Assembly: GCF_013170845.1 (NCBI RefSeq)
Contig: NZ_CP033367.1
Coordinates: 2,171,001 to 2,235,000 of the forward strand
Reading direction: 5' to 3'
Length of the DNA: 64,000 nucleotides
DNA from: Mesorhizobium loti R88b
Lineage (GTDB): Bacteria; Pseudomonadota; Alphaproteobacteria; Rhizobiales; Rhizobiaceae
Shown here: piece by piece, positions 54,384 through 62,725 of the stretch
Numbering within the stretch: position 1 is the first letter of the stretch
How the letters are laid out: each line of letters starts with the position of its first letter
The notes under the pieces: generated by a model
Told to the model about the DNA's origin: nothing
Database searches by the model: none
The model's input: only the letters and a program-made list of their open reading frames with translations
Program-made: the position numbers and the translations under genes

Positions 54384-57380
54384 ATGGCGATCTATCATCT
54401 TCACGTCAAGGTCATTGGCCGCAAGGCAGGCTCGAGTGCTGTCGCGTCAGCCGCTTACCGCTCGGCTTCGCGGCTGCGTGACGAGCGCATCGAACGCACG
54501 CATGACTTCTCGGCCAAGCGCGGCGTTGTCCATTCCGAGGTCTTGCTGCCGGAGAGCGCGCCCGAAGCCTGGCGCGACCGCGAGAGGCTGTGGAACGATG
54601 TCGAGGCGTTCGAGGTCCGCAAGGATGCGCAGCTTGCCCGCGAGGTCGAGTTTGCCCTGCCACGTGAACTCAGCCAGGCGCAAGGCATCGAACTGGCGCG
54701 GGACTTTGTACAAGTCGAGTTTGTCAGCAAGGGCATGGTCGCCGATCTCAATGTGCATTGGGACCGGGCTGAGGATGGCAGTCCCAAGCCGCATGCCCAT
54801 GTCATGCTGACCATGCGGTCGGTGGACGAGAACGGTTTTGGCGCCAAGGTTCGAGACTGGAATGCTACCCAGATGGTCGAGCGCTGGCGCGAGCGATGGG
54901 CGGAGCTGGCCAATGAACGCCTGGCCGAACTCGACATCGATGCCCGTATCGATCATCGCAGTCTGGAAGCGCAGGGCATTTCCCTGGAGCCGCAAACCCA
55001 GATTGGTGCACCGGCTCAACGGATTGAGGGCAGCGGCCTTGCTGCTGGGGACATTGAAGCCGATCGCGCCGAACTGCATCGCGAGATCGCGCGCAACAAT
55101 GGTGCGCGCATCATTGCCGATCCATCCGTGGCGCTCGATGCCATCACCCATCAGCAATCGACCTTTACTCGAAAAGACATTGCGAAGTTCTCGCATCGCC
55201 ACAGCGATGGCGTGGAGCAGTTCAACGAGGTCGTGGCAGCCATCACCAACGCACCCGATCTGGTCGAACTCGGCAAGGACAGACGCCGCTATGACCGCTT
55301 CACCACGCGGCAGATGATTGAGACCGAACAGCGCCTGCATCGCGCTGCGGAACGCATGGCCGGGGAGGAGCGCCATGCGGTGAGTGACGCACGGCGCGAG
55401 GCAGCGCTGGCGCGGGCTGCGCAACACGGGCTTGTCCTGTCAGGCGAGCAGACCGATGCATTGGATCACATCACCGATGGTCGCGGTCTCGGTGTCGTCG
55501 TCGGCTTTGCCGGAACGGGCAAGAGCGCCATGCTGGGCGTTGCGCGCCAGGCATGGGCACCAGCAGGCTACGAGGTTCGAGGCGCCGCACTCTCCGGCAT
55601 TGCCGCCGAGAATCTCGAAAGCGGGTCAGGAATTGCCTCGCGCACCATCGCCAGTATGGAGCATAGCTGGGGACAGGGCCGTGATCTGCTTACCGCCCGC
55701 GATGTCCTGGTGATCGATGAGGCCGGCATGGTCGGCACGCGCCAGTTGGAGCGCGTGCTTTCCCATGCGGCGGACGTTGGCGCAAAAGTCGTCCTTGTCG
55801 GCGATCCACAGCAGTTGCAGGCAATCGAAGCCGGCGCCGCATTCCGCTCGATCCATGAGCGTCATGGCGGCATCGAAATCGGCCAGGTGCGCCGGCAGCG
55901 CGAGGACTGGCAGCGCGATGCGACGCGCGATCTGGCAACCGGCAGGATCAATGCTGCGATCAGCGCCTACGACACGCAAGGCATGGTGCATCAGGCTGCA
56001 ACGCGCAATGAGGCGCGAGGTGAACTCGTCGAGCGCTGGAATCGCGATAGGCAGGCAGAGCCAGAGGCAAGCCGGATCATTCTCACCCACACTAACGACG
56101 AGGTGCGCACCCTGAACCAGGCAGCGCGCGAGCGCATGCGCGCTGCTGGAGATCTCGGCGACGAGGTTCAGGTGAATGTCGAACGCGGGGCAAGGAACTT
56201 CGCCAGCGGCGACCGCGTCATGTTCCTGCGCAACGAGCGCGGGCTTGGCGTCACGAACGGCACGCTCGGTGTGATCGAAGAGGTCAACGCGCAGAGCATG
56301 ACTGTGCGCACTGACGATCACAGGTCGGTGCGCTTTGACCTGAAAGACTACGCGCACATCGACCACGGTTATGCCGCGACCATTCACAAGGCGCAGGGCA
56401 TGACCGTCGACCGCACATATGTGCTCGCAACGCCGGGCATGGATGCACATGGCACCTACGTCGCACTGTCGCGACATCGCGACGGGATGGACCTGCATTA
56501 CGGTGGCGACGACTTCGGTACGCGGGACCGGCTGGACCGTACGCTGTCGCGCGACCGCGCGAAGGACATGGCGTCGGACTACGAGCAGATCGACCCGGCG
56601 CAGAGCTATGCCGAGCGGCGCGGCATCACCTTTCGCGAGCGTGTCGCAGAGATCGTGCGCAAGGTCGTGCCTGAAAGGCTACGCAACATGTTCGACGGCC
56701 GGCGCCCTTCGGCAGATGGCGCGCCCGACTTCGACGGCTTGCGCAGGCCGGAAAGAGAGGAAGTGCGCCTCGAACCCGCCGCGCCCGCCAGGGAGATCGC
56801 CGAGGACGGGCAAGCGGCGTTACGGAAAGCCCGAACCGATGCGCTCGTGCGTCATGCCCGCGCCATGGACGCGATATTCAGCGAGGAGGGCGCAGGAAAC
56901 AAGGCCAGTCCGATGCGGTTGCGCGAACTGGCTAACGCCCGAAAAGCCTTCGACGAGGTGCGGCCCCATGGCTGGCGCGATGCCGAGGCGGCTTATGTCA
57001 AGAGCCCGGAACTTGTCGCCGAGGCCGCCGGCGGACGGATTAACCGCGCCATCCGCGCCCTCCAGCTTGAAACTGAAATCCGCACCGGACGGGATAACGA
57101 TCCGGGCCGCCGCGCAGACCATTTCGTGGAGCGTTGGCACAAACTCGACCGGACCAGCCAGCACCAGTATCAGGCGGGTGACATGTCCGGCTACAAGGCC
57201 ACGCGATCGGCGATGGGTGACATGGCCAAAAGCCTCGAGCGCGATCCGCAGCTTGAATCCATCCTCGCCAACCGCAAGCACGACCTTGGCATCAGCGTCG
57301 ACTCTGGTCGGCGCCTTGGTGCGGAACTCGCATTCACCCACGGCATCGACCTCGGGCGGGGCCGGGGCATTGGACTCTAG
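54384..57380 (+). CDS. traA: TraA relaxase-helicase (MOBQ/Ti-type)
   Basis: Nicks oriT and unwinds DNA for transfer. The 998-residue protein starts MAIYHLHVKVIGR with a MobA/MobL relaxase domain (residues 1-215) that includes the metal-binding PHAHVM (His137, His139). A RecD/TraI-like helicase follows: Walker A GFAGTGKS near residue 374, DEAG near 445, GDPQQLQA near 473 and IHKAQGMT near 667, VALSRHRDG later. Ti TraA is about 1100 residues, so this one is slightly short at the C-terminus but all catalytic motifs are intact. Start is the only ATG fitting the family N-terminus. Divergent from traCD across oriT. Confidence 0.93.
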   Translation: MAIYHLHVKVIGRKAGSSAVASAAYRSASRLRDERIERTHDFSAKRGVVHSEVLLPESAPEAWRDRERLWNDVEAFEVRKDAQLAREVEFALPRELSQAQGIELARDFVQVEFVSKGMVADLNVHWDRAEDGSPKPHAHVMLTMRSVDENGFGAKVRDWNATQMVERWRERWAELANERLAELDIDARIDHRSLEAQGISLEPQTQIGAPAQRIEGSGLAAGDIEADRAELHREIARNNGARIIADPSVALDAITHQQSTFTRKDIAKFSHRHSDGVEQFNEVVAAITNAPDLVELGKDRRRYDRFTTRQMIETEQRLHRAAERMAGEERHAVSDARREAALARAAQHGLVLSGEQTDALDHITDGRGLGVVVGFAGTGKSAMLGVARQAWAPAGYEVRGAALSGIAAENLESGSGIASRTIASMEHSWGQGRDLLTARDVLVIDEAGMVGTRQLERVLSHAADVGAKVVLVGDPQQLQAIEAGAAFRSIHERHGGIEIGQVRRQREDWQRDATRDLATGRINAAISAYDTQGMVHQAATRNEARGELVERWNRDRQAEPEASRIILTHTNDEVRTLNQAARERMRAAGDLGDEVQVNVERGARNFASGDRVMFLRNERGLGVTNGTLGVIEEVNAQSMTVRTDDHRSVRFDLKDYAHIDHGYAATIHKAQGMTVDRTYVLATPGMDAHGTYVALSRHRDGMDLHYGGDDFGTRDRLDRTLSRDRAKDMASDYEQIDPAQSYAERRGITFRERVAEIVRKVVPERLRNMFDGRRPSADGAPDFDGLRRPEREEVRLEPAAPAREIAEDGQAALRKARTDALVRHARAMDAIFSEEGAGNKASPMRLRELANARKAFDEVRPHGWRDAEAAYVKSPELVAEAAGGRINRAIRALQLETEIRTGRDNDPGRRADHFVERWHKLDRTSQHQYQAGDMSGYKATRSAMGDMAKSLERDPQLESILANRKHDLGISVDSGRRLGAELAFTHGIDLGRGRGIGL

Positions 57381-57508
57381 ACAGTCCTATCTGCCGCCGT
57401 CTCTATGCCGGGGTACGATGACGCGGAAAACCCTCTTGCGCGCTCGCAAATGTCTGCCCTCTGTTGATCAGGAGCAGTCAAAAACAACCAGCAGGAGGCA
57501 GTGCGTCC

Positions 57509-57721
57509 ATGCGCGAACCAGACCGTATCATCCGCCTGAAAACCGTCGTCTCCCGAACAGGTCTGTCCCGGTCCACCATCTATCGCAAGATCGCCGACGG
57601 CACCTTCCCACGCCAGATCCAGATCAGTATCCACGGTGCAGGCTGGCATGAATCCGACATCAGTCGCTGGATCACCAATCCTGTTTCGTGGCGTCCGCAA
57701 GACGAGGATGACAAGTTTTGA
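57509..57721 (+). CDS. AlpA-like helix-turn-helix protein, candidate excision factor
   Basis: A 70-residue protein with a MerR/AlpA winged helix (VVSRTGLSRSTIYRKIADG, then FPRQIQI and WHESDISRWI). AlpA-like proteins commonly act as activators of integrase or as recombination directionality factors in P4-type elements. Start at 57509 preferred over 57464 because it has GGAGG upstream. Lies 128 bp after traA on the same strand. The 257 bp that follow show no clear gene. Confidence 0.8.
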   Translation: MREPDRIIRLKTVVSRTGLSRSTIYRKIADGTFPRQIQISIHGAGWHESDISRWITNPVSWRPQDEDDKF

Positions 57722-57979
57722 TGAGGGTGATGCACACTGCGCGGAAAGCTGGCCCTCATCGAGACGCAGCGGTCACGGCGGCAGGGTTACTGCCATGTCC
57801 GTCAGGAGCGCCGCCGAGGCGAGCGAAAACGGCAAACCAGAAACGATGGTCGGCCTCGCGCTCATCAAGATGGCTTGCTCAAGCAGGGCAACTTTGGAGC
57901 GAAGCGGCCGTGACGGGCTGCCTCCGATCCGGCTTTCTTCGAAGCAGGCTGCATCCTCACCGCCTATAAGGTCCGTCGG

Positions 57980-58648
57980 CTAACGATTGCCCGATCGATC
58001 AAGATCATCGCCGGATCGATATTTATGGTGGCGGGCGAGGTCATCCAGCACAGATCGGATATGCGGCCAGGGGAAATCGTCTGGATGTTCCCAGTGCTCA
58101 CCGTCACGCAGGACGACCTTGAGCTTGGCCAAAATGCCTTCGATGGACGTGGCCGCTGTCTGCGGTAGATCATCCAGAAGCGCGCTTTCGGCTGTTTCCG
58201 ATTGCCGGATAAGTTCGTCTGCTCTCGTATAGCCGATCTCAGCATCAGCAGCGTCCCAGCGCGCCTGGTGTGCCGCGAAATCCGCAAGCGCCCTGCCCCA
58301 TTCGACTTCGTTTTCAGGAGAGTAGGCAACGTTCAAGCTCTCGATGGAATGGAGCGTCACGTCCCTACCATCGGCAAGCCGCACCCTGGCGCAGGGAAAG
58401 CCGATCGTCCTGGCGAGGTGTGTCTCCAACCGCTGCTGTTCGCGGCACAACGACAGTGTCTCATCGTGGATCTTTTGCCAGTTCCCACACAGACGAAGAG
58501 CAGGATCGGCCGCGCAGCTACCGTCCGTCAGTTCGGCGGCCCGAGACTTTCCATGGAAGGGCCATGCCGCCGCGGCCGTGGCCGTGCCCGCCAGCAAGCG
58601 CCGCCGGGTGACGAAAAACGCACTCATGCTATTGTCGGAATCAGCCAT
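57980..58648 (-). CDS. Tat-exported protein of unknown function
   Basis: A 222-residue protein with a leader containing TRRRLLAGTATAAAAWPF, a twin-arginine signal, and a mature part rich in acid and helical residues with cysteines in GSCAADPALRLCGNW and SLCREQQ. No enzyme motif recognised. It is part of the island's right-end control region, divergent from the XRE regulator, with a perfect dyad (58715-58753) in between. Confidence 0.7.
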   Translation of the reverse strand: MADSDNSMSAFFVTRRRLLAGTATAAAAWPFHGKSRAAELTDGSCAADPALRLCGNWQKIHDETLSLCREQQRLETHLARTIGFPCARVRLADGRDVTLHSIESLNVAYSPENEVEWGRALADFAAHQARWDAADAEIGYTRADELIRQSETAESALLDDLPQTAATSIEGILAKLKVVLRDGEHWEHPDDFPWPHIRSVLDDLARHHKYRSGDDLDRSGNR

Positions 58649-58714
58649 GATCCGAGCTCCTAACAGCTGGGTTGTGGTGAGGCCGCGTCGAGTGTTCGCG
58701 CATTCGATGCGGCT

Positions 58715-58753
58715 GCTTTCTAAAAACGAAAGGATTATCAGTTTTTAGAAAGC
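58715..58753. promoter_or_regulatory. Perfect 13-bp inverted repeat, candidate operator
   Basis: GCTTTCTAAAAAC (58715-58727) and GTTTTTAGAAAGC (58741-58753) are exact inverted copies with a 13-base spacer. It lies between the divergent Tat-protein and XRE genes, 60 bp before the XRE start and 67 bp before the other. Probably bound by the XRE regulator. Confidence 0.6.
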
Positions 58754-58812
58754 CACTGTCAACGTTTTCCGAAAAGGCTTGCGATTTTCGGGAGTTATCA
58801 CCAGTTTGCGGA

Positions 58813-59052
58813 ATGGATTCTTCTCAATGTCGCGCCGCACGAGCGCTGTTGAAATGGACGCAAGAGGATCTCGCCGCCCGCTCCGGCGCGAGTGCTGTTA
58901 CCATTCGCAATTTCGAGAACGACCGTTCTGTTCCTCAAACTGGAACGCGATACCTCCTCCAAAAAACGCTTGAGAATGCCGGCATCGAGTTCATCCCTGA
59001 AAATGGCGGTGGTGTCGGTGTGCGCTTGTCACGGCGTTCCGAAAGTACGTAG
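58813..59052 (+). CDS. XRE family helix-turn-helix regulator
   Basis: A 79-residue protein with a Cro/CI-type helix-turn-helix (ALLKWTQEDLAARSGASAVT near residues 9-30, then IRNFENDR). Its C-terminus (FIPENGGGVGVRL) matches small rhizobial XRE proteins. It lies upstream of the convergent integrase gene and probably controls the divergent promoter or the integrase. Confidence 0.85.
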   Translation: MDSSQCRAARALLKWTQEDLAARSGASAVTIRNFENDRSVPQTGTRYLLQKTLENAGIEFIPENGGGVGVRLSRRSEST

Positions 59053-59241
59053 GAGCACGTTCTTGACCTGTGGACGTGATGCGAGTTCTTCAACTAGATC
59101 GCCTAACAGCGCACGTTTGCTATCCGAATGCAGCAAATCAACCAATTCGGCTGCGTCGCCGATTACGGCTTTGCGAACCGCGTTGCCAAAGCTCACGTCA
59201 TAGAGCTTGGCGTTTTCCCGCTCTGCAAAAATGCGGTCCAA
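59029..59241 (-). CDS. Small hypothetical protein overlapping the integrase 3' end
   Basis: A 70-residue frame (MDRIFAERENAKLYDVSFGN) that overlaps the integrase 3' end by 49 bp and the XRE 3' end by 24 bp. Composition is protein-like and it would be cotranscribed with int. Both overlaps are unusual, so it may be spurious. Confidence 0.4.
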   Translation of the reverse strand: MDRIFAERENAKLYDVSFGNAVRKAVIGDAAELVDLLHSDSKRALLGDLVEELASRPQVKNVLLRTFGTP

Positions 59242-60485
59242 TCGCTCATCATGGCGCGGCGCTTCTCAATCATGGTTTCACGCCGATATGCGGCCTCAAC
59301 GTCGCTGTTGATGGCATGGGCGAGCGCAAATTCCCGCATGTCTCTTGGATAATCTGACAACTCCCCTGCCCAATCCGAAAACGTTGACCGCAGCCCATGG
59401 GGCACGGCTGGACGCTTCGAGTTCTTGTCGAGCCAGCCCGTGCGGCCCGCCTCGATCTCGTTTTCGTGCATCCGTCTCATGGTCGCACTCAACGTCATGT
59501 CGGAGAGCATGCCGCCGCGGATCGCCGGAAACACATATTTTGTGTCGGCGGTCGCAGCCTCTTTCATAGCAGTTAGGATTGTCATTGCCGCATCGGATAG
59601 CGCCACAACGTGCGGGCGCTTCATTTTCATTCGCGACGCCGGCACTGTCCACAATTTGTCGTTCCAATCGATTTCCGACCATTCCAAACCGCGCACTTCA
59701 CCTGATCGCGCAGCGGTCAGTGTCGCGAATTCCAATGCCCGTGCACCCGTGCCTTCGCGTTTGCGCAATGCTGCGAACCACGTGGGCGCGTCTTTCAACT
59801 GAACGGCGGGCTGATTATCGACTGTCGCAACCTTGCTTGGCTTGGACAACATGGCATTGAGATTGCCCTTCCACTGTGCCGGATTGTCGCCCTCGCGGTG
59901 TCCGTGTGCCTTTGCCCAATCAAGCACGCGTTCGCAACGTTGCCGCAAACGCGTGGCCGTCTCCGTCTTGGTCGTCCAGATCGGCTTAAGGATTTCGACC
60001 ATGTGATGTTTGGTGACTTCGGAAACGGCAAGATTGCCGATGACGGGCATTGCATAGTTGTCCAGCGTGGATTGCCATTGCTTCCGATGCTTTTCGTTCC
60101 TGAATTCCGCCAGCGTGTCGACAAGGAATTTGTCAACGGCATCGCGGAATGTGAGATGGCGCTTTGCGGCCTCGATCGCGGCTTTGCGACGCTCGCGCTT
60201 CTCTTGAAGCGGATTGATGCCGTTGCGGATTTTGTCTTTGGTCGCCCTCGCCCGCTCGCGGGCTTCGCCCAATGATACGTCATGCCCGCCAAGACCCATT
60301 TCGCAACGCCGGCCATTTACGTTTGTTGTGCGCAATAGCCATGACCGGCCGCTGCCCGGCGTGATTTGGAGCATGAGCCCGGCAACACCGCCGACAGCAA
60401 ACACAGCGTTGCCCGGTGTGGTCGATCCGGGGTGTTTCAAGTTCTTGACGGCTAGTGCTGAAAGTTCCTTCGCGATCTTCGGCAT
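59193..60485 (-). CDS. P4-type tyrosine integrase
   Basis: A 430-residue site-specific recombinase with the N-terminal DUF4102 arm-binding domain (residues 1-100) and catalytic domain: Arg260 in TAARSGEVRG, Lys near 287-289, His363 and Arg366 in VPHGLRSTF, His390 and nucleophile Tyr400 in AINSDVEAAYRR. Such integrases target tRNA 3' ends. It reads into the element from the right end, with attR 148 bp upstream of its start. All catalytic residues are present, so it should be functional. Confidence 0.95.
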   Translation of the reverse strand: MPKIAKELSALAVKNLKHPGSTTPGNAVFAVGGVAGLMLQITPGSGRSWLLRTTNVNGRRCEMGLGGHDVSLGEARERARATKDKIRNGINPLQEKRERRKAAIEAAKRHLTFRDAVDKFLVDTLAEFRNEKHRKQWQSTLDNYAMPVIGNLAVSEVTKHHMVEILKPIWTTKTETATRLRQRCERVLDWAKAHGHREGDNPAQWKGNLNAMLSKPSKVATVDNQPAVQLKDAPTWFAALRKREGTGARALEFATLTAARSGEVRGLEWSEIDWNDKLWTVPASRMKMKRPHVVALSDAAMTILTAMKEAATADTKYVFPAIRGGMLSDMTLSATMRRMHENEIEAGRTGWLDKNSKRPAVPHGLRSTFSDWAGELSDYPRDMREFALAHAINSDVEAAYRRETMIEKRRAMMSDWTAFLQSGKTPSSMT

Positions 60486-60550
60486 TTCTCTATCCCATTA
60501 TCTTACCCGCCAAAAATAATGGCATTGGATGATGCGGAGTGCAACGGCGC

Positions 60551-60633
60551 GAGACAGCCATTTAGATTAAAGCATTGATATTGCCTTATGATTTTCATTG
60601 ATTGAGACGACATGAGACAGCAATATGGCTGTC
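60551..60633. repeat. Repeated GAGACAGC motifs near attR, candidate integrase arm sites
   Basis: GAGACAGC occurs at 60551-60558 and 60614-60621, a variant GAGACGAC at 60604-60611, and the inverted GCTGTC at 60628-60633 touching the attR core. Integrases of this type bind short repeated arm sites flanking the core. Confidence 0.45.
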
Positions 60634-60646
60634 GCTCTCTCCGCCA
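60633..60646 (+). repeat. attR core
   Basis: CGCTCTCTCCGCCA, exact copy of the tRNA-Ser 3' end (13996-14009) in direct orientation. The base before and the base after differ from the tRNA copy, which places the repeat limits. Marks the right end of the island. Confidence 0.7.
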
Positions 60647-60745
60647 ATTTTCATTAAAATCACTAGAACGGCGTGCCGCGGGATATCCGGCGCGCCGGCG
60701 TTTGCAATAGGCATGGCCAGTGAACAGGTGGGTCTCTTCCACGCG

Positions 60746-61012
60746 TCAGGAATTCTGAGTCTTCTTAAGCTCTTGAATTTCCTCAAGCAGGTTTTTGACC
60801 AGTAATCCATAAACCTGCGTCAATTCCGCTGGCGTTAGTTCGACCCTGATGTCGTACTGGCCGGAATATGTGGCCTGCAGGCTGGCGGTTCCGAACAGCG
60901 TCGTCGTACCATCGCGAATATCGGTGGCCACGATCAGATTCTGTATGGGCTGGTCCAGCAGAATGACGCCAGCTTCTCCGGGGTGGTTGTGAGTTGTGGT
61001 TCTGATCCTCAT
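60746..61012 (-). CDS. Hypothetical protein
   Basis: An 88-residue protein, start at the ATG after AGGAGG with six-base spacing. It has beta-strand-rich sequence (TLFGTASLQATYSGQYDIRVEL) and a helical C-terminus (GLLVKNLLEEIQELKK). No family recognised. First gene right of attR. Confidence 0.6.
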   Translation of the reverse strand: MRIRTTTHNHPGEAGVILLDQPIQNLIVATDIRDGTTTLFGTASLQATYSGQYDIRVELTPAELTQVYGLLVKNLLEEIQELKKTQNS

Positions 61013-61106
61013 GTCGGCCTCCTGCTCGGATCTCCTCATTCCCAAAGATATAGCACGCGGAACAAACCTTCGGGTCACGGGGTTTCTCTCGTCGGAGGAG
61101 ACGCTC

Positions 61107-61268
61107 ATGCTTCGTTGGCTGGTCCGAATTGGTGCCTTGTTCGTCGCCTATAAATTTGGCGAAGAAGTTGGTCGCGCACAGGCTCGTGTCGATTTACGGG
61201 CACCGTTGGATTACGAGCGCTTGCCGGCGGATCGGCAACGGGATGATTTTGGCATCGAGCCGTTCTGA
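61107..61268 (+). CDS. Small membrane-anchored hypothetical protein
   Basis: A 53-residue protein with one N-terminal hydrophobic segment (WLVRIGALFVAYKFG) and a polar tail. GGAGGAG lies six bases before the ATG. It is divergent from the preceding gene. Function unknown. Confidence 0.5.
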   Translation: MLRWLVRIGALFVAYKFGEEVGRAQARVDLRAPLDYERLPADRQRDDFGIEPF

Positions 61269-61418
61269 TAATCTAAGCGCCGCTCTACTGGGCGGCGATG
61301 GCCTCCGGCATCGGCGTGCTGCTGATCCGCGTCAGCAGCCATGGTTGGTGGACCGGGCATCTGATGTAGTCCGACAGCGCATCATCTCGACAGGACTAAG
61401 AGCGTCCAAGGCAGACGT

Positions 61419-61790
61419 CTACCGGTAACTATCTCGGTCCTTGGCCTTCTCGGCCTGGCAATCAACCTTGCTCAGAGCCGCCTTACGGTAGGCGCCTTCA
61501 AACACGCGGATAGCCCTCTCGAATTTAGCTGGATTAGGTGCCAAGTGTTTATCGAGCCCGTGGTACAAAAGGATGGACACAGCCATCATGGCTTTTCCAC
61601 TTTCGCTTGGGCTCAGCGCCGGGCACCTTTTCAATACACCATAGATCTTACCTAAAATTTCTGCAGCCCGATGCAATTTGCCATCTGCCATACGTGCCAA
61701 GTAATTGATGTTTTTCTCTTCCTGTCCGGCTGAAGCAGCCGAAATTGTGAAGCAGATGGCGGCGATGACGGTTACTACAATTCGATTCAA
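61419..61790 (-). CDS. Secreted hypothetical protein
   Basis: A 123-residue protein with a Sec signal peptide of about 21 residues (ending ASA before GQEEK) and a helical mature part that contains two cysteines (RCPALS, DCQAEK), possibly disulfide-linked. No family recognised. Isolated by short gaps on both sides; 61791-62059 shows no gene. Confidence 0.65.
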   Translation of the reverse strand: MNRIVVTVIAAICFTISAASAGQEEKNINYLARMADGKLHRAAEILGKIYGVLKRCPALSPSESGKAMMAVSILLYHGLDKHLAPNPAKFERAIRVFEGAYRKAALSKVDCQAEKAKDRDSYR

Positions 61791-62059
61791 GCGTTTCTAC
61801 CCCTCTTCTTATAGTCAAATTGCTGTTAGCAATCACCATTATCATAGATTAGCCTAATATTCAAAAGCCCGCCAACCGGCACGTGCACACTCGCAAAACC
61901 GCGCGGTTCAATTAGCATACGCTGAAACAGTTCCGGAACATTTCACCGAGAAACGCTGGCCTCGTGGAACCTCCTGGCCCGCCGCGCGTTTCACGGCGTC
62001 CCGTCCGTGGACCAGCCCGGATATCTCTCCTGGCGCTGCGATAATCAGGAGCCTGCTTC

Positions 62060-62362
62060 ATGCACGACAAGCTGTTTCATTCACCGGTCGCACTCACCGT
62101 CGGCCTGGGCTTCAAGCGCGAGATTGCCTCGCTGGCCGAAATGCACGATTTCCTGACCAATTGGACGACCGCGCGGCGTGGTCCGCTCTACCGCAACGCG
62201 GTGAAGGCATGCGATCTCGCTATTCCGGGCTACGTCACGACAGAGCAAGCGCGCCAGGCGCTGGTCGAATTCGCGCAGGCTTCGGGCATCTTGTGGCCGG
62301 ACCTCGAGCCGGCCGTGGGCGTCCACGCCGTTGCCCGTGGCTACGGCGGCTACGCCGCCTGA
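62060..62362 (+). CDS. DUF982 protein
   Basis: A 100-residue rhizobial DUF982 protein, with W..P at the centre of the fold (LTNWTTARRGPLYRNAVKAC) and a glycine-rich tail. AGGAG lies eight bases before the ATG. Family is common in Rhizobiales, function unknown. Followed by a strong terminator at 62418-62445. Confidence 0.85.
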   Translation: MHDKLFHSPVALTVGLGFKREIASLAEMHDFLTNWTTARRGPLYRNAVKACDLAIPGYVTTEQARQALVEFAQASGILWPDLEPAVGVHAVARGYGGYAA

Positions 62363-62417
62363 GAATTGATGCCTCCTCACCCCATCGTGATGACCAGCTC
62401 TACAGCGGCCACCACAG

Positions 62418-62445
62418 AAAGCCCGGCTCTCCCGAGCCGGGCTTT
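62418..62445. terminator. Bidirectional rho-independent terminator
   Basis: AAAGCCCGGCT (62418-62428) and AGCCGGGCTTT (62435-62445) form a perfect 11-bp stem with a six-base loop; T-rich tails occur on both strands. Terminates the DUF982 gene and probably the convergent 62510-62725 gene. Confidence 0.85.
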
Positions 62446-62509
62446 CATCTTAAGCCACCTGCAAAAAATGCCCGGCGTTTCGGCCAAGGCGGATGACGTG
62501 ATCAGTTGA

Positions 62510-62725
62510 TCATCTGCTTTGCGGGCTGGCTCGAGCTGTCGAACGCTGGTTCCCGCGCAGCTTGCTGGAGTTCGCCGGGGCTTCATCGTTCGGTTGCGCG
62601 GCGAGGCGCAGTGCTCTCAGCTTCGCTGTCTTTTCTTCGCGGGCCTTGCGCTCGGCATCAATCACGATCTGCGATTCACGCTTGGCGCGTTCGTCCCGGT
62701 GCGTATCGACTTTCGCGCGGGTCAT
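62510..62725 (-). CDS. Small highly charged hypothetical protein
   Basis: A 71-residue protein rich in lysine, arginine and glutamate in its first half (THRDERAKRESQIVIDAERK), predicted as a long helix, with a disordered C-terminus. GGAG precedes the chosen ATG by seven bases. Similar small proteins are common in Rhizobiales; function unknown. Confidence 0.55.
   Translation of the reverse strand: MTRAKVDTHRDERAKRESQIVIDAERKAREEKTAKLRALRLAAQPNDEAPANSSKLRGNQRSTARASPQSR

Larger units (their letters stand above)
13996..60646. mobile_element. Putative integrative and mobilizable element in tRNA-Ser(GGA), about 46.6 kb
   Basis: Bounded by exact 14-bp direct repeats, one being the tRNA-Ser 3' end and the other 148 bp upstream of a P4-type tyrosine integrase. 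The right end also holds regulators (XRE, AlpA-like), relaxase-helicase TraA, TraC, TraD and an oriT. No type IV secretion, traG or mating-pair genes are visible, so the element is probably mobilized by a helper. Cargo comprises three sugar transport and catabolism clusters, an aromatic catabolic cluster and several gene remnants. The integrase lies at the end away from the tRNA, which is less usual but gives an int-attP arrangement when the element is circular. Confidence 0.72.

Noticed and set aside
54447..55427. 326-codon minus-strand frame
   Set aside because: Antisense to traA, which has complete relaxase and helicase motifs.
56419..57651. 410-codon plus-strand frame in another phase of traA
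   Set aside because: Arg/Ser/Pro-rich shadow of the 3' part of traA.
57722..57979. Overlapping short frames after the AlpA-like gene
   Set aside because: None has a ribosome site or recognisable sequence; likely non-coding.
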